Positions 30,093-38,545 of a DNA stretch of 64,000 bases are shown here, in pieces. The stretch's first letter is position 1. Every line of letters begins with the position of its first letter. The notes beneath the pieces were generated by a model that was not told the origin of the DNA, searched no databases, and saw only the letters and a program-made list of their open reading frames with translations. Origin of the DNA: an uncultured Bacteroides sp. (GTDB taxonomy: Bacteria; Bacteroidota; Bacteroidia; Bacteroidales; Bacteroidaceae); assembly GCF_963675905.1 (NCBI RefSeq), contig NZ_OY780936.1, positions 2,861,946 through 2,925,945 of the forward strand, written 5' to 3'. The translations under genes were made by a program, and so were the position numbers.

Positions 30093-31313
30093 ATGTTTTA
30101 TAATTTTGGAATTTATATATACTCGCTATTAATTCATCTGCTTGCACCTTTCAGCAGAAAGCCACGCAAGATGATGAAAGGGCATTGGATAGTATACGAA
30201 CTTCTACGTCAGCAAAAAGAAGATGGTGCAAAATATATTTGGTTTCATGCAGCATCTTTAGGTGAGTTTGAACAAGGACGTCCACTCATTGAGAAAATAA
30301 AAGAAAGATATCCTGAATATAAGATATTGCTTACTTTCTTTTCTCCATCAGGATATGAAGTGCGTAAAAATTACAGAGAAGCAGACATTGTTTGCTACCT
30401 TCCGCTTGATAAGCCTCGTAATGTAAATAAGTTCTTAGACATTATACAGCCTTGCATGGCTTTCTTTATTAAATATGAATTCTGGAAAAACTATCTGGAT
30501 GAGTTACACAAAAGGAATATTCCTGTTTACAGTATTTCATCCATTTTCCGAAAAGAACAGATCTTTTTTAAATGGTATGGAGGGACATACAGAAAGGTTT
30601 TAGCTAATTTTGATCAGTTATTTGTTCAAAATGAAACATCAAAACGCTTCCTTTCCAAGATTGGTATTAATAAGGTTACTGTAGTTGGCGACACTCGTTT
30701 CGACCGTGTTCTTGAAATTCGTCAGGAAGCAAAGGATCTGCCTTTAGTAGAAGCATTCAAAGGCAATTCAATGACAATTGTAGCTGGAAGTTCATGGCAA
30801 CCGGATGAAGATCTCTTTATTGAATACTTCAATACACATCCTGATATCAAACTAATTATTGCACCTCATGTAATTGATGAAAATCATTTAGTTGAGATAA
30901 TCAGTAAGCTAAAGCGTCCATATGTTCGCTATTCTAAAGCAAATGAACAAAATGTTAGAAATGCAGACTGCCTGATTATTGATGGATTTGGACTATTATC
31001 TTCCATCTACAGATACGGAGAAATAGCTTACGTTGGCGGAGGATTCGGAGTGGGTATTCACAATATACTTGAAGCTGCCGTATATGGTATTCCTGTTATT
31101 TTTGGTCCTAAGTTCCAAAAATTCATGGAAGCCAAACAGCTTTTAGAAGAAAACGGAGCATTCTCCATAAAGAATTACGAAGAGCTAAGTCAATTACTGG
31201 ACAAAATGATGACAGACACAGAATATCTGAAGGAAGTAGGTGGAAATGCAGACAACTATGTGAGAGAAAACTTAGGGGCCAGTGAAAAAATTCTGGACCA
31301 GATTAAATTCTAG
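30093..31313 (+). CDS. waaA: 3-deoxy-D-manno-octulosonic acid (Kdo) transferase
   Basis: A 406-aa GT30-type glycosyltransferase that adds Kdo to lipid A precursors at the inner membrane. It has a short N-terminal membrane anchor (about 3-20), the acceptor domain motif WFHAASLGEFEQGRPL with the catalytic Glu, and the donor-site region GGGFGVGIHNILEAAVYGIP near the C-terminus. A strong terminator follows. Confidence 0.95.
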   Translation: MFYNFGIYIYSLLIHLLAPFSRKPRKMMKGHWIVYELLRQQKEDGAKYIWFHAASLGEFEQGRPLIEKIKERYPEYKILLTFFSPSGYEVRKNYREADIVCYLPLDKPRNVNKFLDIIQPCMAFFIKYEFWKNYLDELHKRNIPVYSISSIFRKEQIFFKWYGGTYRKVLANFDQLFVQNETSKRFLSKIGINKVTVVGDTRFDRVLEIRQEAKDLPLVEAFKGNSMTIVAGSSWQPDEDLFIEYFNTHPDIKLIIAPHVIDENHLVEIISKLKRPYVRYSKANEQNVRNADCLIIDGFGLLSSIYRYGEIAYVGGGFGVGIHNILEAAVYGIPVIFGPKFQKFMEAKQLLEENGAFSIKNYEELSQLLDKMMTDTEYLKEVGGNADNYVRENLGASEKILDQIKF

Positions 31314-31344
31314 AAAACAGATACAACATTGCTAAATAAAAAAA

Positions 31345-31378
31345 GTCCGGCTTTATGGTATTAAACCTAAAGCCGGAC
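31345..31378. terminator. Bidirectional terminator between waaA and the carbonic anhydrase gene
   Basis: GTCCGGCTTTA (31345-31355) and TAAAGCCGGAC (31368-31378) form an 11-bp perfect stem with a 12-nt loop. T-rich sequence follows on the plus strand and A-rich sequence precedes it, so it can serve both convergent genes. Confidence 0.88.
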
Positions 31379-31397
31379 ATTTTATTATTAACCATTC

Positions 31398-31910
31398 CTA
31401 CTTATACCAATCAGAGTACATAAGATAGTTATGAGCAATTTTTTCATTCAGCTCCTTCGCCTGCTCGGGATCTACCTTTTTAATAAACTTAGCAGGAACA
31501 CCTCCCCAAATACTACCAGGTTCAATTATTGTGTTACTTAACACCAAAGATCCGGCAGCAACAATAGCTCCTTCACCTATAACAGCATGATCAAGAATAG
31601 TTGAGCCCATCCCAACCAATGCATAGTCTTTTATTGTTGCACCATGAATAGTAACATTGTGACCCACTGAAACATTATTTCCAATTTCAATAGTAGACTT
31701 TTCGTATAAGGTATGCAAAACAGATCCATCTTGAATGTTTACTCTATTTCCAATACGTATAGAGTTTACATCACCACGCAATATTGTACCAAACCAAATA
31801 CTGCATTCATTTCCCATTTTAACATCACCAATAATAGTTGCATTGTCTGCTAAGAAACAATTCTCACCAAACTCCGGCGTAAATCCGCGCACTGATTTTA
31901 TTAATGCCAT
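31398..31910 (-). CDS. Gamma-carbonic anhydrase family hexapeptide protein
   Basis: A 170-aa left-handed beta-helix protein with hexapeptide repeats between about residues 15 and 135 (NATIIGDVKMGNECSIWFGT, IRIGNRVNIQDGSVLH). Histidines in VLHTLYE, VGHNVTIHGA match the usual zinc ligands of the gamma class. Many such proteins (YrdA/PaaY group) lack proven activity, so the function is left at family level. It follows the aminopeptidase gene by about 43 nt, probably in one transcript. Confidence 0.9.
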   Translation of the reverse strand: MALIKSVRGFTPEFGENCFLADNATIIGDVKMGNECSIWFGTILRGDVNSIRIGNRVNIQDGSVLHTLYEKSTIEIGNNVSVGHNVTIHGATIKDYALVGMGSTILDHAVIGEGAIVAAGSLVLSNTIIEPGSIWGGVPAKFIKKVDPEQAKELNEKIAHNYLMYSDWYK

Positions 31911-31952
31911 TTTATTTTATCTGTTTATGTTATACTATAATGTAGTAAAGAA

Positions 31953-33734
31953 TTAAATCGCTATAGTTTTAGTTCTCAACCACAAAGATTCCTCTTCAGA
32001 AAGATAAGGGCTAAGTCTATCATAAACTAACTGATGATAATCATTTAACCAATTAATTTCAGCATCAGAAAGTAGAGATTTTATTATCCCCTCTGTACAA
32101 ATAGGACATAGCGTCACTGTCTCAAAACGATAAAATTCGCCAAACTCAGTCTCAACATCTCTACGAACCAAAGTTAAATTTTCTATGCGAATACCATGAC
32201 GGCCACTCTTATATATACCCGGCTCATTTGAAGTCAACATTCCAGGTAATAATAAAACTGGCACCTCATTCAAACGAATACTTTGTGGTCCTTCGTGAAC
32301 ACTTAAGAAATGTCCAACACCATGACCAGTGCCATGCAAATAGTTCATTCCTCTCTGCCATAAAGCAAGACGAGCTAGAACATCAATTTGCGCGCCACGT
32401 GTTCCGTATGGAAATTTACATGTAGCAATAGCTATGTGACCTTTCAGCACCAAAGTATAATCAATCATTTCTTCTTCAGTGAGATGTCCCAAAGCAATTG
32501 TCCGTGTTATATCAGTTGTTCCATCTAAATATTGTGCACCCGAATCAAGCAATAAAAAGCCTTCAGGCTTTAATCTAGATGAGCTCTGGGGTGTAGCAGA
32601 ATAGTGAACAATTGCTCCATGTTCCTTATATCCTGCAATAGTATCAAAACTTTCTCCCATATACAAATCCTGAGCAGCACGGAATTCATGGAGTTTTTCA
32701 TCTATACTTAATTCTGTTTCGTTCCCTGCAGGGACAGCTGTTTCAAGCCAATGAAGGAATTTTACCAGTGCTACTCCATCACGAATCATTGCTGCATGTA
32801 TCCCAATAATTTCCTGTTCATTCCTTACAGCCTTCAATAGAGCTATAGGAGAATTTCCGCGAACAATTTTACATAAAGGATTAACAGCCGAGAATGCATC
32901 AAAGTTTGTTCTTGCTGGATTAATTAATAAGGTTGATGCATTAAGTTGCGATAAAACAGAATTAATTTCACTATAATTCTTGATCATTACTTTTTGAGAG
33001 AGAAGATATTCCTTCACTTCATCTGTAAGTTTCTCTGGAGCAATAAAGAAGTAGCAATGATCTTTTGTAATAAGCAAATAGCTAATAACAACAGGATTAC
33101 ATTTCACATCATTACCTCTGAGGTTTAACGTCCATGCAATTTCATCAAGTGTTGATACAAGTAAGCTTTCAACACCTGCATTTTCCATTTTCTCGCGAAC
33201 TTGAACAATCTTATCCAAACTTGCTACTCCAGCATATCTTGTTTCATAAATAAAAGCTGGATCCTGAGGCATAGCTGGTCTGTCTTCCCAAATTAAATCT
33301 AACGGATCTAAAGATGTATCGACTGATATATTTCTCTTCGAAAAAGTATTCTTCATATCTTCAACATCTATAACAGAAAACATCTTTCCATCAATTCCCA
33401 AAGATTCACCATCTTTAAGTTCGCTAGAGAGCCACTCTGTAATAGATGGAGTCTCTGGTAAACCGTCCTTGAAAAGAGTAATGCCAGAATTTTCCAACTG
33501 CTCTGCCGCTTGAAGAAAATAACGAGAATCAGTCCAAAGGCCGGCTTTATCTAGTGTTACAACAACAGTACCAGCCGAACCGGTAAAGCCAGAAATCCAT
33601 TCACGGGATTTCCAATGAGAAGCAACATATTCACTAAGATGAGGATCTGTACTTGGAATGATAAATGCAGAAAGGTTGTTTTCAGAAAGCAATTTCCGTA
33701 AAGAATCAATACGACTAAATATGTTCTTTTTCAT
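31953..33734 (-). CDS. Xaa-Pro aminopeptidase (peptidase M24)
   Basis: A 593-aa metallopeptidase that removes N-terminal residues before proline. The start MKKNIFSRIDSLRKLLSENN is chosen because the longer reading to 33836 runs through the promoter. Two creatinase-like N-terminal domains (about 1-310) precede the M24 catalytic domain. Metal ligands appear in LLLDSGAQYLDGTTDITR (two Asp), GTGHGVGHFLSVHEG (His), SNEPGIY (Glu) and the following Glu region. This is the long eukaryote-like form. Confidence 0.93.
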   Translation of the reverse strand: MKKNIFSRIDSLRKLLSENNLSAFIIPSTDPHLSEYVASHWKSREWISGFTGSAGTVVVTLDKAGLWTDSRYFLQAAEQLENSGITLFKDGLPETPSITEWLSSELKDGESLGIDGKMFSVIDVEDMKNTFSKRNISVDTSLDPLDLIWEDRPAMPQDPAFIYETRYAGVASLDKIVQVREKMENAGVESLLVSTLDEIAWTLNLRGNDVKCNPVVISYLLITKDHCYFFIAPEKLTDEVKEYLLSQKVMIKNYSEINSVLSQLNASTLLINPARTNFDAFSAVNPLCKIVRGNSPIALLKAVRNEQEIIGIHAAMIRDGVALVKFLHWLETAVPAGNETELSIDEKLHEFRAAQDLYMGESFDTIAGYKEHGAIVHYSATPQSSSRLKPEGFLLLDSGAQYLDGTTDITRTIALGHLTEEEMIDYTLVLKGHIAIATCKFPYGTRGAQIDVLARLALWQRGMNYLHGTGHGVGHFLSVHEGPQSIRLNEVPVLLLPGMLTSNEPGIYKSGRHGIRIENLTLVRRDVETEFGEFYRFETVTLCPICTEGIIKSLLSDAEINWLNDYHQLVYDRLSPYLSEEESLWLRTKTIAI

Positions 33735-33762
33735 AATTACATTTTTAATTTTACAATAATAG

Positions 33763-33770
33763 CAAAGATA
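33763..33770 (-). promoter_or_regulatory. -7 element of the aminopeptidase gene
   Basis: TATCTTTG on the minus strand matches TAnnTTTG and lies 28 nt before the chosen ATG. No clear -33 TTTG is seen. Confidence 0.5.
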
Positions 33771-33905
33771 AGTATTCTTTTTATTATATAAATTTATAAG
33801 AGTGTATGTTTTGCTAATAAAGATAAAGAGTTTCAAGCAGATATAAATATCATCTTAAAAAAGAAATTTGTTTCTACTTTTTAGAATAATTATTAGTCGA
33901 AAGTT

Positions 33906-33936
33906 TTGTGAATAAAGAAAGTATGTGTAATTTTGC
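33906..33936 (+). promoter_or_regulatory. Promoter of rpsU
   Basis: TTTG (33906-33909), a 19-nt spacer and TAATTTTG (33929-33936) exactly match the Bacteroides promoter consensus. The transcript would start near 33943, giving a leader of about 45 nt. Confidence 0.85.
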
Positions 33937-33987
33937 CCCGCATTTTGACTAAAGAAATTATAAATCAACATATTTAATATTAATAAA

Positions 33988-34179
33988 ATGATAGTAGTAC
34001 CTGTAAAAGAAGGCGAAAACATCGAAAAAGCGCTGAAGAAATTCAAAAGAAAGTTCGAAAAAACCGGAGTAGTTAAAGAATTAAGAAGCAGACAACAGTT
34101 TGACAAACCATCTGTAACTAAAAGGTTTAAGAAAGAACGCGCTGTTTATGTTCAAAAACTTCAGCAAGTAGAAGAATAA
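33988..34179 (+). CDS. rpsU: 30S ribosomal protein bS21
   Basis: A 63-aa highly basic protein beginning MIVVPVKEGENIEKALKKFK, a complete S21. In Bacteroidetes S21, with S6 and S18, is reported to cover the 16S anti-Shine-Dalgarno sequence. The leader here has no Shine-Dalgarno sequence (AAT-rich up to the ATG). It lies between the divergent aminopeptidase gene and xerC. Confidence 0.96.
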   Translation: MIVVPVKEGENIEKALKKFKRKFEKTGVVKELRSRQQFDKPSVTKRFKKERAVYVQKLQQVEE

Positions 34180-34223
34180 TAATTCATCATTTCTCTTGAA
34201 TTATTAAATTCTTTTTCATACAT

Positions 34224-34249
34224 TCGTTGCAGAATTATTAACGCAACGA
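34224..34249 (+). other. Hairpin just upstream of the recombinase start
   Basis: TCGTTGC (34224-34230) and GCAACGA (34243-34249) form a 7-bp stem with a 12-nt loop. It ends 5 nt before the ATG. No U-tract follows, so it is more likely to affect translation or processing than to terminate. Confidence 0.4.
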
Positions 34250-34254
34250 TTCTT

Positions 34255-35136
34255 ATGCTGATTGACCCTTTTCTAAATTTTCTTCAATATGAGAAGAACT
34301 ACTCAGAAAAAACTATTAACAGTTACAGAGTAGATTTAATACAACTTGAAGAAAATATAAAAAACAATAGCGAGGAGTTAACATTAACTGAAGTTGATGC
34401 TGACATTATCCGTCAGTGGATCATTGATCTGACAAAAAAAGGATATACAGCTTCATCAGTGAACCGAAAGTTGAGTTCATTAAGATCTTTTTATAAGTTT
34501 CTTTTATTAAAACAGGAGATAGTCAAGGATCCAACAAGAAAAATAAATGGGCCCAAAAAGAAAAAACCACTCCCTATATTCTTAAAAGAGAAAGAAATAA
34601 ACAAGATTCTTGAAGAAACCGATTTCAAAGAAGGATTTATTGGCATTAGAGACCAAATGATTATTGAGATGTTTTACGCCACAGGCATTAGACTCTCAGA
34701 ATTAATAGGACTAAATAATAAAGATATAAACTTTGAAGATTCACTCATTAAAGTTAAGGGAAAGAGAAACAAAGAAAGACTAATTCCATTCGGAGACGAA
34801 CTGAAAGAGTCTATGCTAAATTACATCAGCGTACGAGACGAGACTATAACAGTAAAATCGGAAGCCTTCTTTATAAAAGAGAACGGAGAACGACTTTATA
34901 ATGCATTAGTTGACAGGTTAGTAAAACGACAATTATCAAAGGTTGTAACGCTAAAAAAGAAAAGTCCGCATGTATTAAGACATACATTTGCTACAGCAAT
35001 GTTAAACAACGAAGCAAATCTTAATGCAATAAAGGAAATTCTTGGACACGCAAGCCTTGCGGCAACGGAAGTTTACACGCATACAACATTTGAGGAGTTA
35101 AAGAACATCTATAAACTAGCTCATCCTAGAGCATAA
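34255..35136 (+). CDS. xerC: Tyrosine recombinase XerC/XerD family
   Basis: A 293-aa recombinase with a SAM-like N-terminal DNA-binding domain (about 1-85) and a catalytic domain. Catalytic residues appear in ATGIRLSELIG (Arg), HVLRHTFATAML (His, Arg), LGHASLAATEVYTH (His, Tyr). Its length and position near rpsU suggest the chromosomal dimer-resolution enzyme rather than a mobile-element integrase. XerC versus XerD cannot be fixed by eye. hpf follows by 14 nt. Confidence 0.88.
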   Translation: MLIDPFLNFLQYEKNYSEKTINSYRVDLIQLEENIKNNSEELTLTEVDADIIRQWIIDLTKKGYTASSVNRKLSSLRSFYKFLLLKQEIVKDPTRKINGPKKKKPLPIFLKEKEINKILEETDFKEGFIGIRDQMIIEMFYATGIRLSELIGLNNKDINFEDSLIKVKGKRNKERLIPFGDELKESMLNYISVRDETITVKSEAFFIKENGERLYNALVDRLVKRQLSKVVTLKKKSPHVLRHTFATAMLNNEANLNAIKEILGHASLAATEVYTHTTFEELKNIYKLAHPRA

Positions 35137-35150
35137 AAAAGGAGGTATGT

Positions 35151-35450
35151 ATGGAAATTAGAATTCAATCTATTCACTTTGATGCTTCAGAGCAATTACA
35201 ATCTTTCATCCAAAAGAAAGTAACAAAGTTAGAGAGACTTTATGATGATATAAAAGTAGTGGAGGTGTCATTAAAGGTTGTTAAGCCTGAATCAGTAAAG
35301 AACAAAGAAGCCGGAATAAAGATAATTATACCAAACAACGAGTTCTATGCAAGCAAAGTAAACGATACATTTGAAGAGTCTATCGATGAAGGATTAGACG
35401 CACTATCAAAACAATTGTTGAAACACAAGGAAAAACAACAGAACAAATAA
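35151..35450 (+). CDS. hpf: Ribosome hibernation promoting factor, short form
   Basis: A 99-aa HPF/RaiA-type protein (MEIRIQSIHFDASEQLQSF; VEVSLKVV; ASKVNDTFEESIDEGLDAL). It lacks the C-terminal dimerisation domain of long HPF. The fold binds the 30S decoding site in idle ribosomes. Its start is preceded by AAAGGAGGT, full nine-base complementarity to the 16S tail, very unusual in this phylum. It is the last gene before the tRNA-tuf promoter. Confidence 0.93.
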   Translation: MEIRIQSIHFDASEQLQSFIQKKVTKLERLYDDIKVVEVSLKVVKPESVKNKEAGIKIIIPNNEFYASKVNDTFEESIDEGLDALSKQLLKHKEKQQNK

Positions 35451-35466
35451 AAAAAAACCAAATAAC

Positions 35467-35497
35467 TTTGCGGTTATAAAATAAATAACTAAATTTG
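35467..35497 (+). promoter_or_regulatory. Promoter of the tRNA-tuf-rpoBC unit
   Basis: TTTG (35467-35470), 19 nt, TAAATTTG (35490-35497) is a perfect match to the Bacteroides consensus. It lies 50 nt before tRNA-Thr and can drive the tRNAs, tuf, secE-nusG and the downstream ribosomal and polymerase genes. Confidence 0.85.
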
Positions 35498-35546
35498 CAG
35501 CCGTTTCGCTTAGATTAAACGTAACGGTTGCATTTTTAAGGTACCC

Positions 35547-35620
35547 GCCTCTTTAGCTCAGTTGGCCAGAGCACGTGATTTGTAATCTCGGGGTCGTTGG
35601 TTCGAATCCGACAAGAGGCT
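35547..35620 (+). tRNA. tRNA-Thr (TGT)
   Basis: A full cloverleaf: acceptor GCCTCTT/AAGAGGC, D stem GCTC/GAGC, anticodon loop TTTGTAA with anticodon TGT, and T arm GTTGG-TTCGAAT-CCGAC. The anticodon stem has one U-U mismatch (positions 29-41). CCA is not encoded. Confidence 0.95.
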
Positions 35621-35631
35621 CAAAATTTTTA

Positions 35632-35714
35632 GGGCAAATACCAGAGTGGCCAAATGGGGCAGACTGTAAATCTGCTGTCTTTCGACTTCGGTGGTTCGAA
35701 TCCATCTTTGCCCA
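35632..35714 (+). tRNA. tRNA-Tyr (GTA)
   Basis: A class II tRNA with a long variable arm. Acceptor GGGCAAA/TTTGCCC, anticodon stem GCAGA/TCTGC and loop CTGTAAA with anticodon GTA. CCA is not encoded. Confidence 0.95.
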
Positions 35715-35744
35715 CAAAGACAAAGCAAATGCTTTGGCAAGAAT

Positions 35745-35817
35745 GCAGAAGTAGCTCAGTTGATAGAGCATTAGCCTTCCAAGCTGAGGGTCGCGGGTTT
35801 GAGTCCCGTCTTCCGCT
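35745..35817 (+). tRNA. tRNA-Gly (TCC)
   Basis: Anticodon stem TTAGC/GCTGA, loop CTTCCAA with anticodon TCC. The acceptor GCAGAAG/CTTCCGC has an A3-C70 mismatch. The D loop has G18-A19 and the T loop reads TTTGAGT, so the usual G19-C56 pair is replaced by A19-U56. CCA is not encoded. Confidence 0.93.
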
Positions 35818-35826
35818 CTCATTCTT

Positions 35827-35898
35827 GCTGTTGTAGCTCAGTGGCAGAGCACTTCCTTGGTAAGGAAGAGGTCACGGGTTCAACTCCCGTCAACAGCT
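35827..35898 (+). tRNA. tRNA-Thr (GGT)
   Basis: Acceptor GCTGTTG/CAACAGC, anticodon stem CTTCC/GGAAG, loop TTGGTAA with anticodon GGT, and T arm ACGGG-TTCAACT-CCCGT. It lies 50 nt before tuf and belongs to the same transcript. Confidence 0.95.
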
Positions 35899-35948
35899 CA
35901 TAATAATGTAAATGCTGATTATTAATCAAATAAATAACAAGTAAAGCT

Positions 35949-37136
35949 ATGGCTAAAGAGAAATTTGAACGTACCAAACCGCACGTTAACATTGGTACTA
36001 TTGGTCACGTAGACCACGGTAAAACGACTTTAACTGCTGCTATCACAATGGTATTAGCAAAAAAAGGTCTTTCTGAATTGCGTTCATTCGATTCTATCGA
36101 CAACGCTCCTGAAGAAAAAGAAAGAGGTATTACTATTAATACTTCACACGTTGAGTATCAAACAGCTAACCGTCACTACGCACACGTTGACTGTCCAGGA
36201 CACGCCGACTACGTAAAGAACATGGTAACTGGTGCTGCTCAAATGGATGGTGCTATCATTGTAGTAGCTGCAACTGATGGTCCTATGCCTCAAACTCGTG
36301 AACACATCCTATTAGCTCGTCAGGTAAACGTTCCTAAATTGGTTGTTTTCATGAACAAATGCGATATGGTTGAAGACGAGGAAATGTTAGAACTTGTTGA
36401 AATGGAAATGAGAGAACTTCTTTCATTCTATGAATTCGACGGTGATAATACTCCAATCATCCGTGGTTCTGCCCTAGGTGCACTTAACGGTGTAGAAAAA
36501 TGGGAAGACAAAGTTATGGAATTAATGGATGCTGTTGATACATGGATTCCACTTCCTCCACGTGATGTTGATAAACCATTCTTGATGCCAGTTGAAGACG
36601 TATTCTCTATCACAGGTCGTGGTACTGTTGCTACTGGTCGTATCGAAGCAGGTATTATCAAAACAGGTGAAGAAGTTCAAATCATCGGTCTTGGTGCTGA
36701 AGGAAAGAAATCAGTTGTAACTGGTGTTGAAATGTTCCGTAAGATTCTTGATGAAGGTCAAGCTGGAGATAATGTAGGTCTTCTACTTCGTGGTATTGAA
36801 AAAGAAGCGATCAAACGTGGTATGGTAATCTGCCATCCAGGAAAAATCACTCCTCACACAACTTTCAAAGCTGAGGTTTATATCCTTAAGAAAGAAGAAG
36901 GTGGTCGTCACACTCCATTCCACAACAAATATCGTCCTCAATTCTACCTACGTACATTAGACTGTACAGGTGAAATCACTCTTCCAGAAGGAACAGACAT
37001 GGTTATGCCAGGTGATAATGTTACAATCAATGTAGAATTGATTTACCCAGTAGCTCTTAACTTAGGTCTTCGTTTCGCTATCCGTGAAGGTGGACGTACA
37101 GTAGGTGCTGGTCAGATTACAGAAATCTGTGATTAA
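35949..37136 (+). CDS. tuf: Translation elongation factor Tu
   Basis: A 395-aa EF-Tu that delivers aminoacyl-tRNA to the ribosome. G motifs are [10 protein letters not shown] (G1), DCPGHADY (G3) and NKCDMV (G4), followed by domains II and III. It is preceded by four tRNA genes and followed by tRNA-Trp and secE. The only tuf gene in the window. Confidence 0.98.
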   Translation: MAKEKFERTKPHVNIGTIGHVDHGKTTLTAAITMVLAKKGLSELRSFDSIDNAPEEKERGITINTSHVEYQTANRHYAHVDCPGHADYVKNMVTGAAQMDGAIIVVAATDGPMPQTREHILLARQVNVPKLVVFMNKCDMVEDEEMLELVEMEMRELLSFYEFDGDNTPIIRGSALGALNGVEKWEDKVMELMDAVDTWIPLPPRDVDKPFLMPVEDVFSITGRGTVATGRIEAGIIKTGEEVQIIGLGAEGKKSVVTGVEMFRKILDEGQAGDNVGLLLRGIEKEAIKRGMVICHPGKITPHTTFKAEVYILKKEEGGRHTPFHNKYRPQFYLRTLDCTGEITLPEGTDMVMPGDNVTINVELIYPVALNLGLRFAIREGGRTVGAGQITEICD

Positions 37137-37146
37137 TAAAATAAAT

Positions 37147-37178
37147 TATCAGTTCTTGAGTAATATCAGGAACTGATA
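37147..37178 (+). other. 13-bp hairpin between tuf and tRNA-Trp
   Basis: TATCAGTTCTTGA (37147-37159) pairs with TCAGGAACTGATA (37166-37178) around a 6-nt loop with one G-T pair. Only TT follows, so it is either a weak terminator lowering expression past tuf or an RNase processing site before the tRNA. Confidence 0.6.
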
Positions 37179-37181
37179 TTT

Positions 37182-37254
37182 ACGGGAGTAGCTCAGTTGG
37201 TAGAGCACCGGTCTCCAAAACCGGGTGTCGGGAGTTCGAGCCTCTCCTCCCGTG
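37182..37254 (+). tRNA. tRNA-Trp (CCA)
   Basis: Acceptor ACGGGAG/CTCCCGT, discriminator G, anticodon stem CCGGT/ACCGG, loop CTCCAAA with anticodon CCA, and the usual GG in the D loop and TTCGAG in the T loop. The terminal CCA is not encoded. Confidence 0.95.
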
Positions 37255-37268
37255 CAAATACATTAGAG

Positions 37269-37472
37269 ATGAAAAAATTAGTAGAAAAAGTAGTATCTTA
37301 CTTAAAAGAAACTTACGACGAACTTGTACATAAAGTATCGTGGCCTACGTATTCTGAATTGACTAACAGTGCAGTGGTTGTTTTATATGCTTCCCTACTC
37401 ATTGCAGTGGTAGTTTTCGTTATGGACTCTTGCTTCCAGACTCTTATGGAAGATATCATTTATCCACATTAA
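37269..37472 (+). CDS. secE: Preprotein translocase subunit SecE
   Basis: A 67-aa single-span SecE. The start MKKLVEKVVSYLKETYDELV is chosen; an earlier in-frame ATG lies inside tRNA-Trp. The conserved amphipathic helix KVSWPTYSEL is followed by one membrane helix (about 35-55). It clamps SecY and precedes nusG by 16 nt. Confidence 0.96.
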   Translation: MKKLVEKVVSYLKETYDELVHKVSWPTYSELTNSAVVVLYASLLIAVVVFVMDSCFQTLMEDIIYPH

Positions 37473-37488
37473 CACAAAGGAGTAAAAA

Positions 37489-38031
37489 ATGTCTGAGATT
37501 GAAAAGAAATGGTATGTTCTGCGTGCCATTAGCGGTAAAGAAAGCAAGGTAAAAGAATATCTTGAAGCTGATATAAAAAACAGCAACCTTGGTGATTATG
37601 TATCTCAGGTATTGATTCCTACTGAAAAGGTATATCAGGTTCGCAACGGGAAAAAAGTTGTGAAAGAAAGAAATTATCTTCCTGGTTACGTTCTAGTGGA
37701 GGCTGCTCTTGTTGGTGAGGTATCTCATCATTTAAGAAATACCCCTAATGTGATAGGTTTTTTAGGTGGTTCGGAAAATCCAACCCCCCTAAGACAGTCA
37801 GAAGTGAATCGTATACTTGGTACAGTAGATGAACTACAAGAAACGGGAGAAGAACTAAATATCCCATATATAGTAGGAGAAACTGTAAAAGTAGCTTTTG
37901 GTCCATTCAGCGGATTCAGTGGAACCATTGAAGAAGTGAACAACGAAAAGAAGAAATTAAAGGTTATGGTAAAGATATTCGGGCGAAAAACTCCGCTTGA
38001 ATTAGGCTTTATGCAAGTAGAAAAGGAATAG
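37489..38031 (+). CDS. nusG: Transcription termination/antitermination factor NusG
   Basis: A 180-aa NusG with the NGN domain ([29 protein letters not shown]) and a C-terminal KOW domain ([17 protein letters not shown]). It binds RNA polymerase and links it to the ribosome. AAAGGAG lies 6-7 nt before the ATG. It is followed by rplK. Confidence 0.97.
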   Translation: MSEIEKKWYVLRAISGKESKVKEYLEADIKNSNLGDYVSQVLIPTEKVYQVRNGKKVVKERNYLPGYVLVEAALVGEVSHHLRNTPNVIGFLGGSENPTPLRQSEVNRILGTVDELQETGEELNIPYIVGETVKVAFGPFSGFSGTIEEVNNEKKKLKVMVKIFGRKTPLELGFMQVEKE

Positions 38032-38086
38032 CATTGGTTACGCTGTGTTATCCCTTAATTAATGTTTATATAAAATCAATAAAAAA

Positions 38087-38530
38087 ATGGCTAAAGAAGT
38101 TGCTGGACTAATCAAATTACAGATTAAAGGAGGCGCTGCAAATCCATCTCCTCCCGTAGGACCTGCTCTAGGTTCTAAAGGGATCAATATTATGGAATTC
38201 TGCAAGCAATTCAATGCCAGGACCCAAGACAAAGCAGGTAAAATATTACCTGTCGTTATTACTTATTACGCAGACAAGTCTTTTGATTTTGTAATCAAGA
38301 CTCCGCCTGTTGCTATCCAATTATTGGAAATAGCTAAGCTTAAGAGCGGTTCTGCTGAGCCAAATCGTAAAAAAGTTGCCGAGATTACTTGGGAACAAGT
38401 ACGTGCTATTGCTCAGGACAAAATGGTTGACTTAAACTGTTTCACTGTGGAAGCTGCCATGACAATGGTTGCTGGTACAGCTAGAAGTATGGGTATCACT
38501 GTAAAAGGGGAATTCCCGGGTAATAATTAA
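38087..38530 (+). CDS. rplK: 50S ribosomal protein uL11
   Basis: A 147-aa L11 beginning [20 protein letters not shown], with [20 protein letters not shown]. It forms the GTPase-associated region. The lysine residues methylated by PrmA in other bacteria are present near the N-terminus. rplA follows by 15 nt. Confidence 0.98.
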   Translation: MAKEVAGLIKLQIKGGAANPSPPVGPALGSKGINIMEFCKQFNARTQDKAGKILPVVITYYADKSFDFVIKTPPVAIQLLEIAKLKSGSAEPNRKKVAEITWEQVRAIAQDKMVDLNCFTVEAAMTMVAGTARSMGITVKGEFPGNN

Positions 38531-38545
38531 TAATCTTCAATTATA

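Noticed and set aside
35553..35822. Minus-strand reading frame of 89 codons antisense to the tRNA cluster
   Set aside because: It is the reverse complement of tRNA-Thr, tRNA-Tyr and tRNA-Gly; such frames are common false gene calls over tRNA genes.
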